Assembly (NCBI RefSeq): GCF_030732845.1
Contig: NZ_JASHKA010000009.1
Location: forward strand, 1-64,000
Direction of reading: 5' to 3'
Length of the DNA: 64,000 nt
From: Roseibium sp. MMSF_3544
GTDB taxonomy: Bacteria > Pseudomonadota > Alphaproteobacteria > Rhizobiales > Stappiaceae
Under the pieces are notes generated by a model, which was not told the DNA's origin, ran no database searches, and saw only the letters and a program-made list of their open reading frames with translations. The position numbers and the translations under genes were made by a program. This document shows positions 9,006 through 18,694 of this stretch, piece after piece. How positions within the stretch are numbered: position 1 is the stretch's first letter; every line of letters begins with the position of its first letter.

Positions 9006-9197
9006 TTACTCAGACCTGGACAGTGGACCGGACAGCGGTCAGAAGTGAGGTTGTGACATTTGTATCAGATTTACGCTAAACCTGAAACATTTGTTTCTTA
9101 TCCGCATTAACCAACTTTTTCATCACAATTTTAATCAAATTGCAGAAACCTGCGCGTGGGGGACATCGCATCACAATTTCGACAAGGCACACCAGTT

Positions 9198-9614
9198 ATG
9201 CGTCAGCGCCTCTTTGCCTGGATCTTCTTTATCGGATTAACTGTTACGCTTGCCGGTTGCGGCACCATTGCCGGTGTGACCGGCATGGGCTGGGCAACCG
9301 CATCTCACGGTTCAATCGACTATGACGACACGTCCTGGTGCGTTCCACGCAAACTGAAAAAGGTACTGAACCGCGTCGCGAAGCGTTACGGCGAAGTCAC
9401 TGTCCATTCCACCAAACGCTGGTGGCTGGAAAACTGGCGCAAGGGCGGCGCGAAAAATTCCTATCACTTGAATTGCCAGGCCGTGGACTTTTCGGTCAGC
9501 GGCAATCCTTCCTCGGTGGTCGCGTTCCTGAAAGCCCAACCGGAGGTCGGTGGTTACAAGTATTATGCGTCAGGGCACTATCATATCGACACCGGCCCGC
9601 GGCGCACCTGGTAG
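9198..9614 (+). CDS. M15-like (peptidase M15A_3/DUF882-type) lipoprotein
   Basis: 138 aa from the start at 9198 (MRQRLFAWIFF). The N-terminus is a lipoprotein signal with lipobox LAGC, so the protein is likely anchored in an envelope membrane. The remainder has the zinc-site pattern of the M15 D-Ala-D-Ala carboxypeptidase superfamily: a His then an Asp in SYHLNCQAVDF, and an HYH near the C-terminus (GHYHIDTG). The likely role is peptidoglycan hydrolysis or binding. It is divergent from the aminotransferase gene and not in an operon. Confidence 0.8.
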   Translation: MRQRLFAWIFFIGLTVTLAGCGTIAGVTGMGWATASHGSIDYDDTSWCVPRKLKKVLNRVAKRYGEVTVHSTKRWWLENWRKGGAKNSYHLNCQAVDFSVSGNPSSVVAFLKAQPEVGGYKYYASGHYHIDTGPRRTW

Positions 9615-9733
9615 GTTGACAGCCACTCGTGCCCAAAGGTGCTCAACAGTCAACGCCCTTGAGGGTCAGAATAACATCCCTCTTCAAGCTTTAAGGAACA
9701 CGGACTTCTGGAAGATTTGCGGGCATTCGCCGG

Positions 9734-10093
9734 TCATTTCAGCTCTCCGAGCTCCAGCGCCATTTCCCAGGACACCGGATCGAAACCGACAAAGTTCTTC
9801 ACCGCGCCTTCAACAATCGGGCGTTTGATGGCCGATGGGTTTTCGATCATCACCTCAAGCGCACTTGCCGGTCCGGTCACGCCTTCCTTGGTGGCCTCGT
9901 CAAGTTTTCGCCAGGTCGTACCGCGCCGGTTCAAGACAGTGTCCCAGCCGAACTCATCGACAAAAGCGGCAAGTTTGTCTCCGTTCACACCGTCTTTTTT
10001 GTAGTCGTGAAAGTCGTACTCGATTCCAGCCTCTTCCAAAAACTTGCGCGCCTTTTTGACCGTGTCGCAGTTCTTGATGCCGTAGACTTTCAT
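9734..10093 (-). CDS. ArsC/Spx-family thioredoxin-fold protein (YffB-like)
   Basis: 119 aa from the start at 10093 (MKVYGIKNCDTVKKAR). One cysteine near residue 9 sits at the position of the ArsC/Spx active-site Cys, followed by KKARKFLEE and the typical YDFHDYKKDG stretch. The single-cysteine ArsC-like family includes glutathione-dependent arsenate reductases and many members of unknown activity such as YffB. No ars genes are nearby, so an arsenic role is not supported. Convergent with the M15-like gene. Confidence 0.85.
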   Translation of the reverse strand: MKVYGIKNCDTVKKARKFLEEAGIEYDFHDYKKDGVNGDKLAAFVDEFGWDTVLNRRGTTWRKLDEATKEGVTGPASALEVMIENPSAIKRPIVEGAVKNFVGFDPVSWEMALELGELK

Positions 10094-10296
10094 GTAACTT
10101 CCTTCCTGAACGCGTGACGACCAACTTCCTGTTTCCAAGCTTCGGACAGTACGGTTTGGCGACGGCGTTTCAAGTCCCTGACTGGGCTTTCCACTGCACG
10201 GGTTGACCCCGCTTTACTCTCAGGCCACAGCTTTTTAAGAGTGAGTGCCGATAACAAGATTGCCGAGTGTGAACCAGACATGACCGGAAACAGCGA

Positions 10297-12012
10297 ATGA
10301 CAGCGACAGGATCAGCCTCCCTGCCGGTCAAGACAAGTTCGTCCAGTCCGAGAGGCAAATTCGTGCCCGGATGGGGCAACTGGCGCCAACGTCTGCGGCT
10401 GTGGAGCGGGCTCATCCTGTTCGTCTTCTGCCTCAGCCACTTTTCAAACCATGCTCTGGGCATCATTTCGATCGACGCCATGGAAAAGGCATCGGTCTGG
10501 CACTACAAGATCTGGCGCAACGAGATCGGCGAAACTGTCCTGATGCTGGCGGCGGTCACGCATGTGCTGCTCGCGCTCTGGCGCACGGCCAGACGGCGCA
10601 CGCTGAAAATGCCCAGGTGGGAGTTCATCCAGCTTGTTCTCGGCCTTTATATTCCCTGGTCGCTGATCCCGCATGTGGGCATGACAATGGGTCTCGCCAA
10701 CGAGTTCGGGTTCGCGCCGACCTACCACCAAATGCTGACGATCCTCTGGCCGAGGCACGGCTTCACGCAGTCTCTCCTTCTTCTCGTGGTGTGGGTGCAT
10801 TCCATGATCGGCCTGCATTTCTGGCTCAGGCTTTATCCGCTCTATCATCGCCTGAAATATGCAGCACTTGCCTTTGCGATCGCGATGCCGGTGCTCGCCT
10901 TGTGGGGCTTTATCGAAGGGGCACGCCGTCTCGAACTCGCCAAGGACGTTAATGTGAAGGTCTCGCCGGAGCAGTTCGACTGGCTGACCGTGTTCACAAT
11001 CGAGGCCCGGGCGGTGGCCTTCGGGCTGATCATTGTCAGTCTTCTCGTGATCCTTGTCCGGTACCTTGTCAGCCTGAGCGCCAGGCGGCTGACGATTACC
11101 TATCCCGGCAGCCTTGCGGTCAAAGCCAAGCCCGGGGCGACGCTTCTGGAAATCAGCCGCATCAACGAAGTCCCGATCGCATCCGTTTGCGGCGGGCGCG
11201 CCAGATGCTCAACATGCCGCGTGAAGGTGCTCGACGGTGCAGAAACGCTTTCGGCACCAGATGCCGCCGAACAAGCAGTCCTTTCCCGTATTTCCGCTAC
11301 TGACGACGTGCGGCTCGCGTGCCAGATCCGGCCACAGCAGAACATCGAGGTCCAACCCCTGGTGCCGGTCAAGGCAAAGGCGGAAACCACAGAGAACCTG
11401 AAAGACGCCTACTACTGGGGTGTCGAACAGGACGTCGTGGTGATGTTTGTTGATCTCAGGAATTTCACCCGCATAACCGAGTCACAGCTTGCCTACGACG
11501 TGGTCCATCTCCTGAACAATTATCTCGATCAGGCCTCTGCGGCCATTCAGGCTGAGGGCGGCTTCGTCGACAAATTCATCGGCGATGGCATCATGGCCAT
11601 CTTCGGCATGGATACAAATCCCCAAGTCGGAGCCCGCCAGGCCTTGCGTGCGTCCAAACGCATCGAAGGTGTCATGACAGAGCTCGAAACGGAAAAAGGT
11701 CCGCAGTTCAGCGATCCGATACGATTGGGCATTGGCCTGCATCTGGGACCGGCGATCCTCGGCCGGATCGGAGCAGCAGGCACAACCGGCGGCCTCACCG
11801 CACTCGGTGATGTCGTGAATACGGCGAGCCGGCTGGAGTCTGAAAACAAGGCGCACAACAGTTTCCTCGCCGTATCGAAGTCCGTTCTGGACGCCGCCGA
11901 AGCGACGGTGACCGATGCTCAAACCTCCGAGATCAAATTGCGCGGCAAGGAAATTCCCTTGCAAATCTTCACCATGAGCAGCTTAGATACCGTCGAAATC
12001 CCCGAAGATTAA
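10297..12012 (+). CDS. membrane adenylate cyclase with 2Fe-2S domain (CyaC-like)
   Basis: 571 aa with three parts. Residues about 30-260 form a six-helix membrane domain with many histidines in or near helices (H48, H52, H69, H89, H126, H168, H174), resembling the diheme cytochrome-b anchor of succinate:quinone oxidoreductases. Residues about 265-355 are a plant-type [2Fe-2S] ferredoxin domain with ligands C298, C304, C307 and C342. Residues about 375-560 are a class-III cyclase domain with metal aspartates D386 (FVDLRNFT) and D430 (FIGDG). Lys426 and the Asp in ALGDVVN fit ATP rather than GTP as substrate. The likely role is cAMP synthesis controlled by quinone or redox state, as reported for Sinorhizobium CyaC. 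Heme binding is inferred from the His pattern. Confidence 0.88.
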   Translation: MTATGSASLPVKTSSSSPRGKFVPGWGNWRQRLRLWSGLILFVFCLSHFSNHALGIISIDAMEKASVWHYKIWRNEIGETVLMLAAVTHVLLALWRTARRRTLKMPRWEFIQLVLGLYIPWSLIPHVGMTMGLANEFGFAPTYHQMLTILWPRHGFTQSLLLLVVWVHSMIGLHFWLRLYPLYHRLKYAALAFAIAMPVLALWGFIEGARRLELAKDVNVKVSPEQFDWLTVFTIEARAVAFGLIIVSLLVILVRYLVSLSARRLTITYPGSLAVKAKPGATLLEISRINEVPIASVCGGRARCSTCRVKVLDGAETLSAPDAAEQAVLSRISATDDVRLACQIRPQQNIEVQPLVPVKAKAETTENLKDAYYWGVEQDVVVMFVDLRNFTRITESQLAYDVVHLLNNYLDQASAAIQAEGGFVDKFIGDGIMAIFGMDTNPQVGARQALRASKRIEGVMTELETEKGPQFSDPIRLGIGLHLGPAILGRIGAAGTTGGLTALGDVVNTASRLESENKAHNSFLAVSKSVLDAAEATVTDAQTSEIKLRGKEIPLQIFTMSSLDTVEIPED

Positions 12013-12031
12013 CGTCCTGCTTGCGCCTTTC

Positions 12032-13207
12032 ATGTCCCTAGAACCATCTGTGAGTACCCGCATGACGCCTCGGGAAATGTTGAAGAAGCTGATTTCCTTC
12101 AATACGGTTTCGGACCGCAGCAACCTTGAACTCGTCTCATATGTCGAAGACTACCTGGCATCGCACGGTGTCGAATCAGTGCGCGTTCCGGACGAGACCG
12201 GCACCAAGGCGGCTTTGCACGCCAGAATTGGACCGCCGATCGACGGTGGGGTGGTCCTTTCCGCACACACCGACGTCGTGCCGGTGACCGGTCAGAACTG
12301 GTCGAGCGACCCGTTCTCGGCTTGGGAAGAGGATGGCAGGCTCTACGGTCGCGGCTCTGCAGACATGAAGGGATTTGCCGCAACGGTGCTTGCGAAAGTC
12401 CCCGACTTTGTCGCTGCGGACCTGAAACGGCCAATACATGTCGCGCTTTCCTATGACGAAGAAGTCGGCTGCTTCGGTGCACCGCCACTGGTCCGCGACC
12501 TGCTCGCCAGGGGCCCCAGGCCGCGCTTTGCGATCGTGGGCGAGCCGACAAACATGAAAGTCGTCACCGGGCACAAGGGAATCGCAGTCTTCCGGACCAA
12601 GGTCCGGGGGCACCCTGCTCATTCCAGCCAATTGCACAGAGGGGTCTCAGCGATCTCGGCTGCCGCAAAACTGATTACCTGGCTTGATGCAAGAACGGCA
12701 GAAAACAGGGCTGCCGCCGACCCCGATTGCCCGTTCGAACCTCCCTATACGACGCTGCACAGCGGTGTGATCAAGGGCGGAGAAGCGCACAACATTACCG
12801 CCCAGAATTGCGAGTTCGTGACCGATATCCGCCTGCTTCCGGGCGACGGCGCCGAACGGTGGATCGCCGCGTATAAATCGTTCATTGAAACGGATGTCCT
12901 GCCGGACATGCTGGCGATCTCCACTGATTGCGCGATCAGCGTCGAGGAACTGGCCTATGTTCCCGGACTGTCGGAAGAGACCGACGGCATCGCGGAAGCC
13001 GAAGTCCGCCGCCTGACCGGTGACAACGGGCGCCACGTGGTCGTTTATGCAACAGAAGGCGGCATCTTTCAGGAGCACGGACTGTCGACCGTCGTCTGCG
13101 GGCCGGGTTCAATTGATCAGGCCCATCAGGCAGATGAGTTTATCGAGCTTGCCGAATTGGACCGGTGCGCCGGCTTTTTGGACAGGCTCGTTACGGGATT
13201 ATCGTAA
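12032..13207 (+). CDS. argE: M20-family acetylornithine deacetylase-like protein
   Basis: 391 aa, normal length for ArgE/DapE metallopeptidases. Zinc-site motifs are visible: SAHTDVVPV (first His ligand), GRGSADMKGF (bridging Asp), YDEEVGC (catalytic Glu pair), and a late histidine in QEHGLSTVVCGPG. Known ArgE enzymes remove the acetyl group from N-acetylornithine, but many relatives hydrolyse other N-acyl amino acids. The gene sits 134 bp upstream of a peptide-type ABC importer on the same strand, so it may deacylate an imported compound. The start is uncertain; GTG at 12050 or ATG at 12062 is also possible. Confidence 0.8.
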   Translation: MSLEPSVSTRMTPREMLKKLISFNTVSDRSNLELVSYVEDYLASHGVESVRVPDETGTKAALHARIGPPIDGGVVLSAHTDVVPVTGQNWSSDPFSAWEEDGRLYGRGSADMKGFAATVLAKVPDFVAADLKRPIHVALSYDEEVGCFGAPPLVRDLLARGPRPRFAIVGEPTNMKVVTGHKGIAVFRTKVRGHPAHSSQLHRGVSAISAAAKLITWLDARTAENRAAADPDCPFEPPYTTLHSGVIKGGEAHNITAQNCEFVTDIRLLPGDGAERWIAAYKSFIETDVLPDMLAISTDCAISVEELAYVPGLSEETDGIAEAEVRRLTGDNGRHVVVYATEGGIFQEHGLSTVVCGPGSIDQAHQADEFIELAELDRCAGFLDRLVTGLS

Positions 13208-13274
13208 AAACGCTTCTAAACAGGTTTGAACACGGACAATTACAGTGTCATAGTTCGCACTAGCCAATGGATGT

Positions 13275-13300
13275 ATCTGGATTATTAAATACAACCAGAT
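13275..13300. promoter_or_regulatory. inverted repeat upstream of the ABC importer
   Basis: ATCTGG (13275-13280) and CCAGAT (13295-13300) form a 6-bp inverted repeat around an AT-rich 14-bp centre, 41 bp before the start of the binding-protein gene. It resembles a dimeric repressor operator. No cognate regulator can be named. Confidence 0.4.
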
Positions 13301-13340
13301 CTGCAGGGTCTTTCCGGAACACGGAACAAACGAGGGGAAA

Positions 13341-14921
13341 ATGAACAAAAAAGCACTATTTTTGACCGCGCTGCTGGCTGCGGGGACAGGCGGAGCTGTT
13401 CAGGCTGAAACATTCAAGTTCGCCTTTCAGGGCAGCCTGAACATGCTCGATCCCTACAGTCTCAACGAGACGTTCACCTTGTCGTCGCTCGGCAATGCAT
13501 ATGAAGGTCTGACACGACGCGGCGCTGACCTGGCGATTGAACCGGCTCTGGCTGAGCGTTGGGAAATCATCGAACCGAACCGCTGGCGCTTCTATCTTCG
13601 CAAGGGCGTCAAGTTCCACAACGGCAACGATTTCAACGCCGAAGACGTCGCCTTTTCCGTAGAGCGCGTCCGCTCCGAAGGGTCCGACCTGACGACGCGC
13701 GTTCCGGCCGATGCAAAGGTGGAAATCGTAGACGATCACACGGTTGATTTCGTTTTGACCGGCCCGAACCCGATCCTGCACTACGAGTGGGATACGTTCT
13801 ACATCATGGACAAGGAATGGACGACCGAGAACGATGCGGTCAAAGTCACATCCGCATCCGACACCACACCGAATTACGCGGCGCTGAATGCAAACGGCAC
13901 CGGTCCGTTCAAGATCCTCAGCCACGAAGCCGGTGTTAAGACGGTTTACGAGAAACATGACGGCTGGTGGGACGAATCCACCTCCAACGTCGATACAATC
14001 GAATTCACCCCGATCCCGTCCGATGCGACACGCGTTGCCGCGCTCCTGTCCGGCGAGCTGGACATGGTTTATCCAATCCCGGTCCAGGACATCAAGCGCA
14101 TCAACGACAATGCCGGCACCGTCGCTCTGACCGGTCCGGAACTGCGCACAATCTTCCTCGGCATGGATCAGATGCGCGACGAGCTGCTCTATTCCGACGT
14201 CAAGGGCAAGAACCCGTTCAAGGACCCGAATGTGCGCAAGGCCTTCTATCAGGCTATCGACATCGAGGCGATCAAGCAGAAGGTCATGCGCGACCTGGCA
14301 ACGCCGTCCGCCATCATGATTTCGCCGTTCCTGTTTTCCAAGTCCGGCGAATTTGAACGTTATCCATATGATCCGGACGCGGCGAAGAAACTGCTCACAG
14401 ATGCCGGTTATGCGGATGGGTTCACGGTTGGAATGGACTGCCCGAATGACCGCTATGTCAATGACGAAGCCATCTGTCAGGCGGTCGCCGCCATGCTGGC
14501 GCGGGTTGGTGTCAAGGTTGACCTGAATGCACAGCCGAAAGCCAAGTATTTCGCAAAAGTGCTGGCATCCGGCGGTTTCGACACGTCCTTCTACCTGCTC
14601 GGCTGGACCCCTGGTTCTCTCGACAGCTGGAACGTTCTGTCGAACCTGATGAATTGCCGGACCGAAGGTGGTGAGGGTTCACCGTTCAACCTCGGCGGTT
14701 TCTGCGATGAGAAAATCGACGAACTGACCGGCCAGGTTCTGGTGGAAATCGATCCGGAAAAGCGTGACGGTCTGATCGCGGAGGCCTACAAGATCAGCCA
14801 CGACAACGTCAACTACATTCCGTTGCACCAGCAGGGTCTTGCCTGGGGCGTTTCGGACAAGGTCCAGCTCGTTCAACGCGCCGACAACCAGTTCAAGTTC
14901 CGATTCATCGTCAAGAACTGA
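13341..14921 (+). CDS. family-5 substrate-binding protein of a peptide-type ABC importer
   Basis: 526 aa with a clear signal peptide (MNKKALFLTALLAAG...VQA, cleavage near residue 22), so periplasmic. The sequence follows the DppA/OppA pattern, including an LAERWEI.PNRWRFYLRKGVKFHNG-type region near residues 68-95 and DP.VRKAFYQAIDIEAI in the middle. It captures the substrate and delivers it to the two permeases and the fused ATPase encoded just downstream. Substrate is uncertain: di- or oligopeptides, or an acylated amino acid given the deacylase gene upstream. A GAGGGG ribosome-binding site precedes the ATG. Confidence 0.9.
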   Translation: MNKKALFLTALLAAGTGGAVQAETFKFAFQGSLNMLDPYSLNETFTLSSLGNAYEGLTRRGADLAIEPALAERWEIIEPNRWRFYLRKGVKFHNGNDFNAEDVAFSVERVRSEGSDLTTRVPADAKVEIVDDHTVDFVLTGPNPILHYEWDTFYIMDKEWTTENDAVKVTSASDTTPNYAALNANGTGPFKILSHEAGVKTVYEKHDGWWDESTSNVDTIEFTPIPSDATRVAALLSGELDMVYPIPVQDIKRINDNAGTVALTGPELRTIFLGMDQMRDELLYSDVKGKNPFKDPNVRKAFYQAIDIEAIKQKVMRDLATPSAIMISPFLFSKSGEFERYPYDPDAAKKLLTDAGYADGFTVGMDCPNDRYVNDEAICQAVAAMLARVGVKVDLNAQPKAKYFAKVLASGGFDTSFYLLGWTPGSLDSWNVLSNLMNCRTEGGEGSPFNLGGFCDEKIDELTGQVLVEIDPEKRDGLIAEAYKISHDNVNYIPLHQQGLAWGVSDKVQLVQRADNQFKFRFIVKN

Positions 14922-14940
14922 TCCAAGCGCATATTGCTCG

Positions 14941-14965
14941 ACGCTCCCGGCACTGCCGGGAGCGT
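14941..14965 (+). terminator. hairpin after the binding-protein gene (attenuator-like)
   Basis: A perfect 11-bp stem (ACGCTCCCGGC and its complement) with a 3-nt loop lies 20 bp after the stop codon and is followed by ATTTT only. The weak U run suggests a partial terminator or RNA-protecting stem that lets the binding protein be made in excess over the permeases. Confidence 0.65.
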
Positions 14966-14994
14966 ATTTTCATGTCAGACGCTAAAGAGCCGAA

Positions 14995-15969
14995 ATGATA
15001 GGTTTTGCGACGCGCCGCCTGATCCAGGCGATGATAGTCATGCTGGTGGTGGCGCTGCTCGCCTTCACCATGTTCCGCTTTGTGGGTGATCCGATCAACC
15101 AGATGGTCGGTATCGAAACATCTATCGAGGAGCGAGAAGCCCTTCGGGAGAGACTTGGCCTGAACGATCCGATCCCGGTCCAGTTCCTGCGTTTCGTAAC
15201 CAAGGCGGCCCAGTTCGATTTCGGCACGTCCTACCAGTTCCGAGTCCCTGTTTCGGAACTCTTTGCAAAACGGATCCCGGCAACACTTGAGCTCAGTTTC
15301 ACATCGGCTCTGTTTGCGCTGGTGGTTGGAATCCCGATGGGAATCTATGCGGGTCTCAATCGGGAATCGGCGATTTCCAAGATGTTCCTGTCCGTTTCGC
15401 TTATCGGAATCTCGTTACCGACCTTCTTTATCGGGATTCTGTTGATCTTCCTGTTCTCGGTCACTCTGCAGTGGCTCCCGAGTTTTGGGCGCGGTGAAAC
15501 CGTGCAGATCGGCTCCTGGTGGACCACCGGGTTTTTGACCATCTCCGGATTGAAAGCTCTGATCCTGCCGTCGATCACGCTCGGGCTCTACCAGATGACC
15601 CTCATCATGCGGCTGATCCGGGCGGAGATGCTCGAAGTGATCCGGACGGACTACATCAAGTTTGCCCGCGCACGCGGCCTGCCGGACCGGCTTGTCCACT
15701 TCAAGCATGCGCTCAAAAATACGCTGGTTCCCGTGATCACAATCACCGGCCTTCAGCTTGGCGCGATCATCGCGTTCGCGACAATCACGGAAACGGTTTT
15801 CAATTGGCCCGGCATGGGACTGATGTTCCTGCAGGCCGTCCAGAATGTCGACATCCCGATCATGTCAGCCTACTTGCTCCTGACCGCATTCCTGTTCGTG
15901 GCGATCAATTTCATCGTCGACATTCTTTATTTCTTCATCGACCCGCGCCTACGCGTCGGACGGCCTTAA
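14995..15969 (+). CDS. peptide-type ABC permease (DppB-like)
   Basis: 324 aa with about six membrane helices. It has the DppB-type N-terminus (MIGFATRRLIQAMIVML), the extracytoplasmic region containing LGLNDPIPVQFLRF, and the EAA-type coupling region with RTDYIKFARARGLP. It forms the inner-membrane channel with the second permease encoded 15 bp downstream. Confidence 0.93.
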   Translation: MIGFATRRLIQAMIVMLVVALLAFTMFRFVGDPINQMVGIETSIEEREALRERLGLNDPIPVQFLRFVTKAAQFDFGTSYQFRVPVSELFAKRIPATLELSFTSALFALVVGIPMGIYAGLNRESAISKMFLSVSLIGISLPTFFIGILLIFLFSVTLQWLPSFGRGETVQIGSWWTTGFLTISGLKALILPSITLGLYQMTLIMRLIRAEMLEVIRTDYIKFARARGLPDRLVHFKHALKNTLVPVITITGLQLGAIIAFATITETVFNWPGMGLMFLQAVQNVDIPIMSAYLLLTAFLFVAINFIVDILYFFIDPRLRVGRP

Positions 15970-15984
15970 GGGAGACTGTTACTC

Positions 15985-16962
15985 ATGCCTTACGTCTCCA
16001 ATGAAGAAGTCAAAGCGGCCGTCGAAGACCGCGCCGGAAGCCAGCCGGCCCAGGGACGCATCGCCAAGATTTTCGACAGCGACTTGTTCCATTCGTTCCT
16101 GCGCTCCAAGGTCACCGTCGCGGCTGCCATAGGCACCGCGGTCCTGTTTCTGCTTTCCTTTCTTGCCCCCTGGGTCGCTCCGCACAATCCGTTCGACCTT
16201 GCCACGATCTCAATCCTGGATGCACGCGTCCCACCGGTCTGGATGGAATACTCGGATCCGCGCTTTTTCCTCGGGACCGACGACCAGGGCAGGGATCTGC
16301 TTTCGGCCATTTTCTACGGTATGCGGATTTCGCTGATTGTCGGCTTCTGCTCCGTGATCGCGGCCGCGGTGCTCGGCATATCGCTCGGCCTGGTCGCCGG
16401 CTATATGGGCGGGCGTGTCGATGCCGTGATCATGCGGATTGCCGACGTGCAGCTGACCTTCCCGGCCATTCTGATCGCCCTCCTGATCGACGGTATTGCG
16501 GCGGGCATTTTCGGTGGGATCGACCGGGAGATTTTCGCCTTTTACATCCTGATCGTGTCGCTGGCGCTGTCGTTCTGGGTGCAATATGCGCGCACGGTCC
16601 GCGGCTCCACCATGGTTGAGAAAAACAAGGAATACGTTCAGGCAGCGCGCGTGATCGGGATCCCGTCGATCATCATCATGGCGCGTCATATCCTGCCGAA
16701 CGTCATGGGACCCGTGATGGTCATCGCAACCATCAATCTGGCCCTCGCGATCGTTACCGAAGCGACGCTGTCATTCCTCGGTGTCGGCATGCCGCCCACC
16801 CAGCCGTCCCTCGGGACGCTGATCGCGATCGGCAATGACTTCCTCTATTCTGGCGAATGGTGGATCGCGATCTTCCCGGGTCTTGCACTGGCTCTGCTTG
16901 TTCTGAACGTCAATCTTCTGGGCGACTGGCTGCGCGACGCCCTGAACCCGAAACTGCGGTGA
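15985..16962 (+). CDS. peptide-type ABC permease (DppC-like)
   Basis: 325 aa with an N-terminal cytoplasmic extension of about 40 residues and six predicted helices. The DppC hallmarks are HNPFDLA followed by FFLGTDDQGRDLLSAIFYGMR, and an EAA-like loop around KEYVQAARVIG. It pairs with the preceding permease, and the fused ATPase gene follows after 7 bp. All genes lie on one strand with short gaps, indicating one operon. Confidence 0.93.
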   Translation: MPYVSNEEVKAAVEDRAGSQPAQGRIAKIFDSDLFHSFLRSKVTVAAAIGTAVLFLLSFLAPWVAPHNPFDLATISILDARVPPVWMEYSDPRFFLGTDDQGRDLLSAIFYGMRISLIVGFCSVIAAAVLGISLGLVAGYMGGRVDAVIMRIADVQLTFPAILIALLIDGIAAGIFGGIDREIFAFYILIVSLALSFWVQYARTVRGSTMVEKNKEYVQAARVIGIPSIIIMARHILPNVMGPVMVIATINLALAIVTEATLSFLGVGMPPTQPSLGTLIAIGNDFLYSGEWWIAIFPGLALALLVLNVNLLGDWLRDALNPKLR

Positions 16963-16969
16963 GGCCATC

Positions 16970-18694
16970 ATGAGCGTTCTGAACATCAAGGACCTCACGG
17001 TCGAGTTCCCCGGACGAAAATCGGTTTTCGTTGCGGTCGACGACGTCACCATGAGTGTCGAGGCGGGCAAGGTCCTCGGCGTTGTCGGGGAATCGGGTGC
17101 GGGCAAGTCAACGGTCGGCAACGCGGTGATCGGGCTGCTTCAGGAGCCCGGCCAGATCGCGGCTGGCGAGATTTTCCTGCACGGAAATCGTATCGACAAT
17201 TTGCCTTACAAGGAAAAACGGCTGCTGCGCGGACGCAAGATCGGCATGATCTTCCAGGATCCGCTGACCTCGCTTGATCCCCTGCAGACCGTTGAATCGC
17301 AGCTGGTTGAGACAATCCGAACCCATTTGCCGCTCTCGGCCAAGCAGGCACAGAACCGGGCGATTGAACTGATCGACGCGGTCGGCATCCCGGATCCCGC
17401 CGAGCGGATCAAACAGTATCCGCATCAGTTCTCCGGCGGCATGCGGCAGCGGGTGGTCATCGCGCTGGCGCTTTGTGCCGAACCGGAACTCGTTATCGCG
17501 GATGAGCCCACGACGGCCCTCGACGTTTCGATCCAGGCGCAAATCCTGGAATTGATGAAAAAGCTCTGCGAAGAGCGCAACGTGGCGATGCTGGTCATCA
17601 CCCACGACATGGGTGTGATTGCCGACATAACCGACCACGTTGCCGTGATGTATCACGGCGATCTGGTTGAATATGGCGAAACGGAGCAGGTGCTCGGCGC
17701 GCCTCAGCATCCCTACACGCAAAGCCTGATTTCCGCTGTGCCCCGGCCTGATATCAAGGTTGAGCGCTTTCCGGTGGTCAACTACATCGAAAAGGCCGGA
17801 ACACCGCAAAAACACATCGATATCTCGACGCACTGGCTTGGCAAGTCGCGGGACTACGAAAAGGTCACCGGACCGCTTGTCCAGATCAAGGATCTCGACA
17901 TGCGCTTCGAGGTCCGTGGCTCGATCTTTCCCTCACAGCGAAAGTATTTCCAGGCCGTCAAAAAAGTCAGCTTCAATATCGAGCAAGGCGAAACATTCGG
18001 TCTTGTCGGTGAAAGCGGCTCGGGCAAGTCGACCATCGCCCGCCTGATCACCGGGCTTTACCACCCGACGGGGGGCTCGATCCTGTTCGGCAAAACCGAG
18101 CTGACCTCGCTGAAAAACCGCAAGGATGTTCTGGCGATGCGCCGCCAGATGCAAATGATCTTCCAGGATCCCTATTCTTCGCTCAATGCGCGCATGCGTG
18201 TCCGCGACATTATCGCAGAGCCCATCAAGTTTCATAAGCTCGCGTCCAGCAACGCGGAGGTCCGGCAGATTGTCGATGATCTTCTTGATCACGTCGGGTT
18301 GGGCGCCCAGTCCGGACAGAAGTTTCCGCATGAGTTTTCCGGTGGCCAGCGCCAGCGGATATCGATTGCACGCGCGCTTGCCACACGGCCGCGCTTCCTG
18401 ATCTGCGACGAACCAACATCGGCGCTGGACGTTTCGATCCAGGCGCAGATCCTCAACCTTTTGAAGGACCTTCAGGAAGAGCTGGGCCTGACCATGCTGT
18501 TCATCAGCCACGATCTCGCGGTGATCCGCCAGATGTGCAACCGCATCGGCGTGATGCGCAACGGTGAACTGTGCGAAGTGTCCGAATGCGACGAGTTGTT
18601 CGAACACCCCAAGCATCCTTACACGCGCGAACTTCTCGATCTGATGCCATCCCTGGAACTGCTCTCCCGCGCCAATCTGGATACGGTCGAATGA
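16970..18694 (+). CDS. double-NBD ABC ATPase (DppD-DppF fusion)
   Basis: 574 aa containing two complete ABC ATPase domains in tandem, equivalent to DppD plus DppF. The first has Walker [10 protein letters not shown], signature FSGGMRQR and Walker B LVIADEP; the second has [17 protein letters not shown] and FLICDEP. Both keep D-loop SALD/TALD and H-loop histidines. The HPYTQSL and HPYTREL elements of the oligopeptide-type C-terminal regions follow each NBD. The fused form is common in GsiA-like systems. It energises the permease pair encoded upstream. Confidence 0.95.
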   Translation: MSVLNIKDLTVEFPGRKSVFVAVDDVTMSVEAGKVLGVVGESGAGKSTVGNAVIGLLQEPGQIAAGEIFLHGNRIDNLPYKEKRLLRGRKIGMIFQDPLTSLDPLQTVESQLVETIRTHLPLSAKQAQNRAIELIDAVGIPDPAERIKQYPHQFSGGMRQRVVIALALCAEPELVIADEPTTALDVSIQAQILELMKKLCEERNVAMLVITHDMGVIADITDHVAVMYHGDLVEYGETEQVLGAPQHPYTQSLISAVPRPDIKVERFPVVNYIEKAGTPQKHIDISTHWLGKSRDYEKVTGPLVQIKDLDMRFEVRGSIFPSQRKYFQAVKKVSFNIEQGETFGLVGESGSGKSTIARLITGLYHPTGGSILFGKTELTSLKNRKDVLAMRRQMQMIFQDPYSSLNARMRVRDIIAEPIKFHKLASSNAEVRQIVDDLLDHVGLGAQSGQKFPHEFSGGQRQRISIARALATRPRFLICDEPTSALDVSIQAQILNLLKDLQEELGLTMLFISHDLAVIRQMCNRIGVMRNGELCEVSECDELFEHPKHPYTRELLDLMPSLELLSRANLDTVE

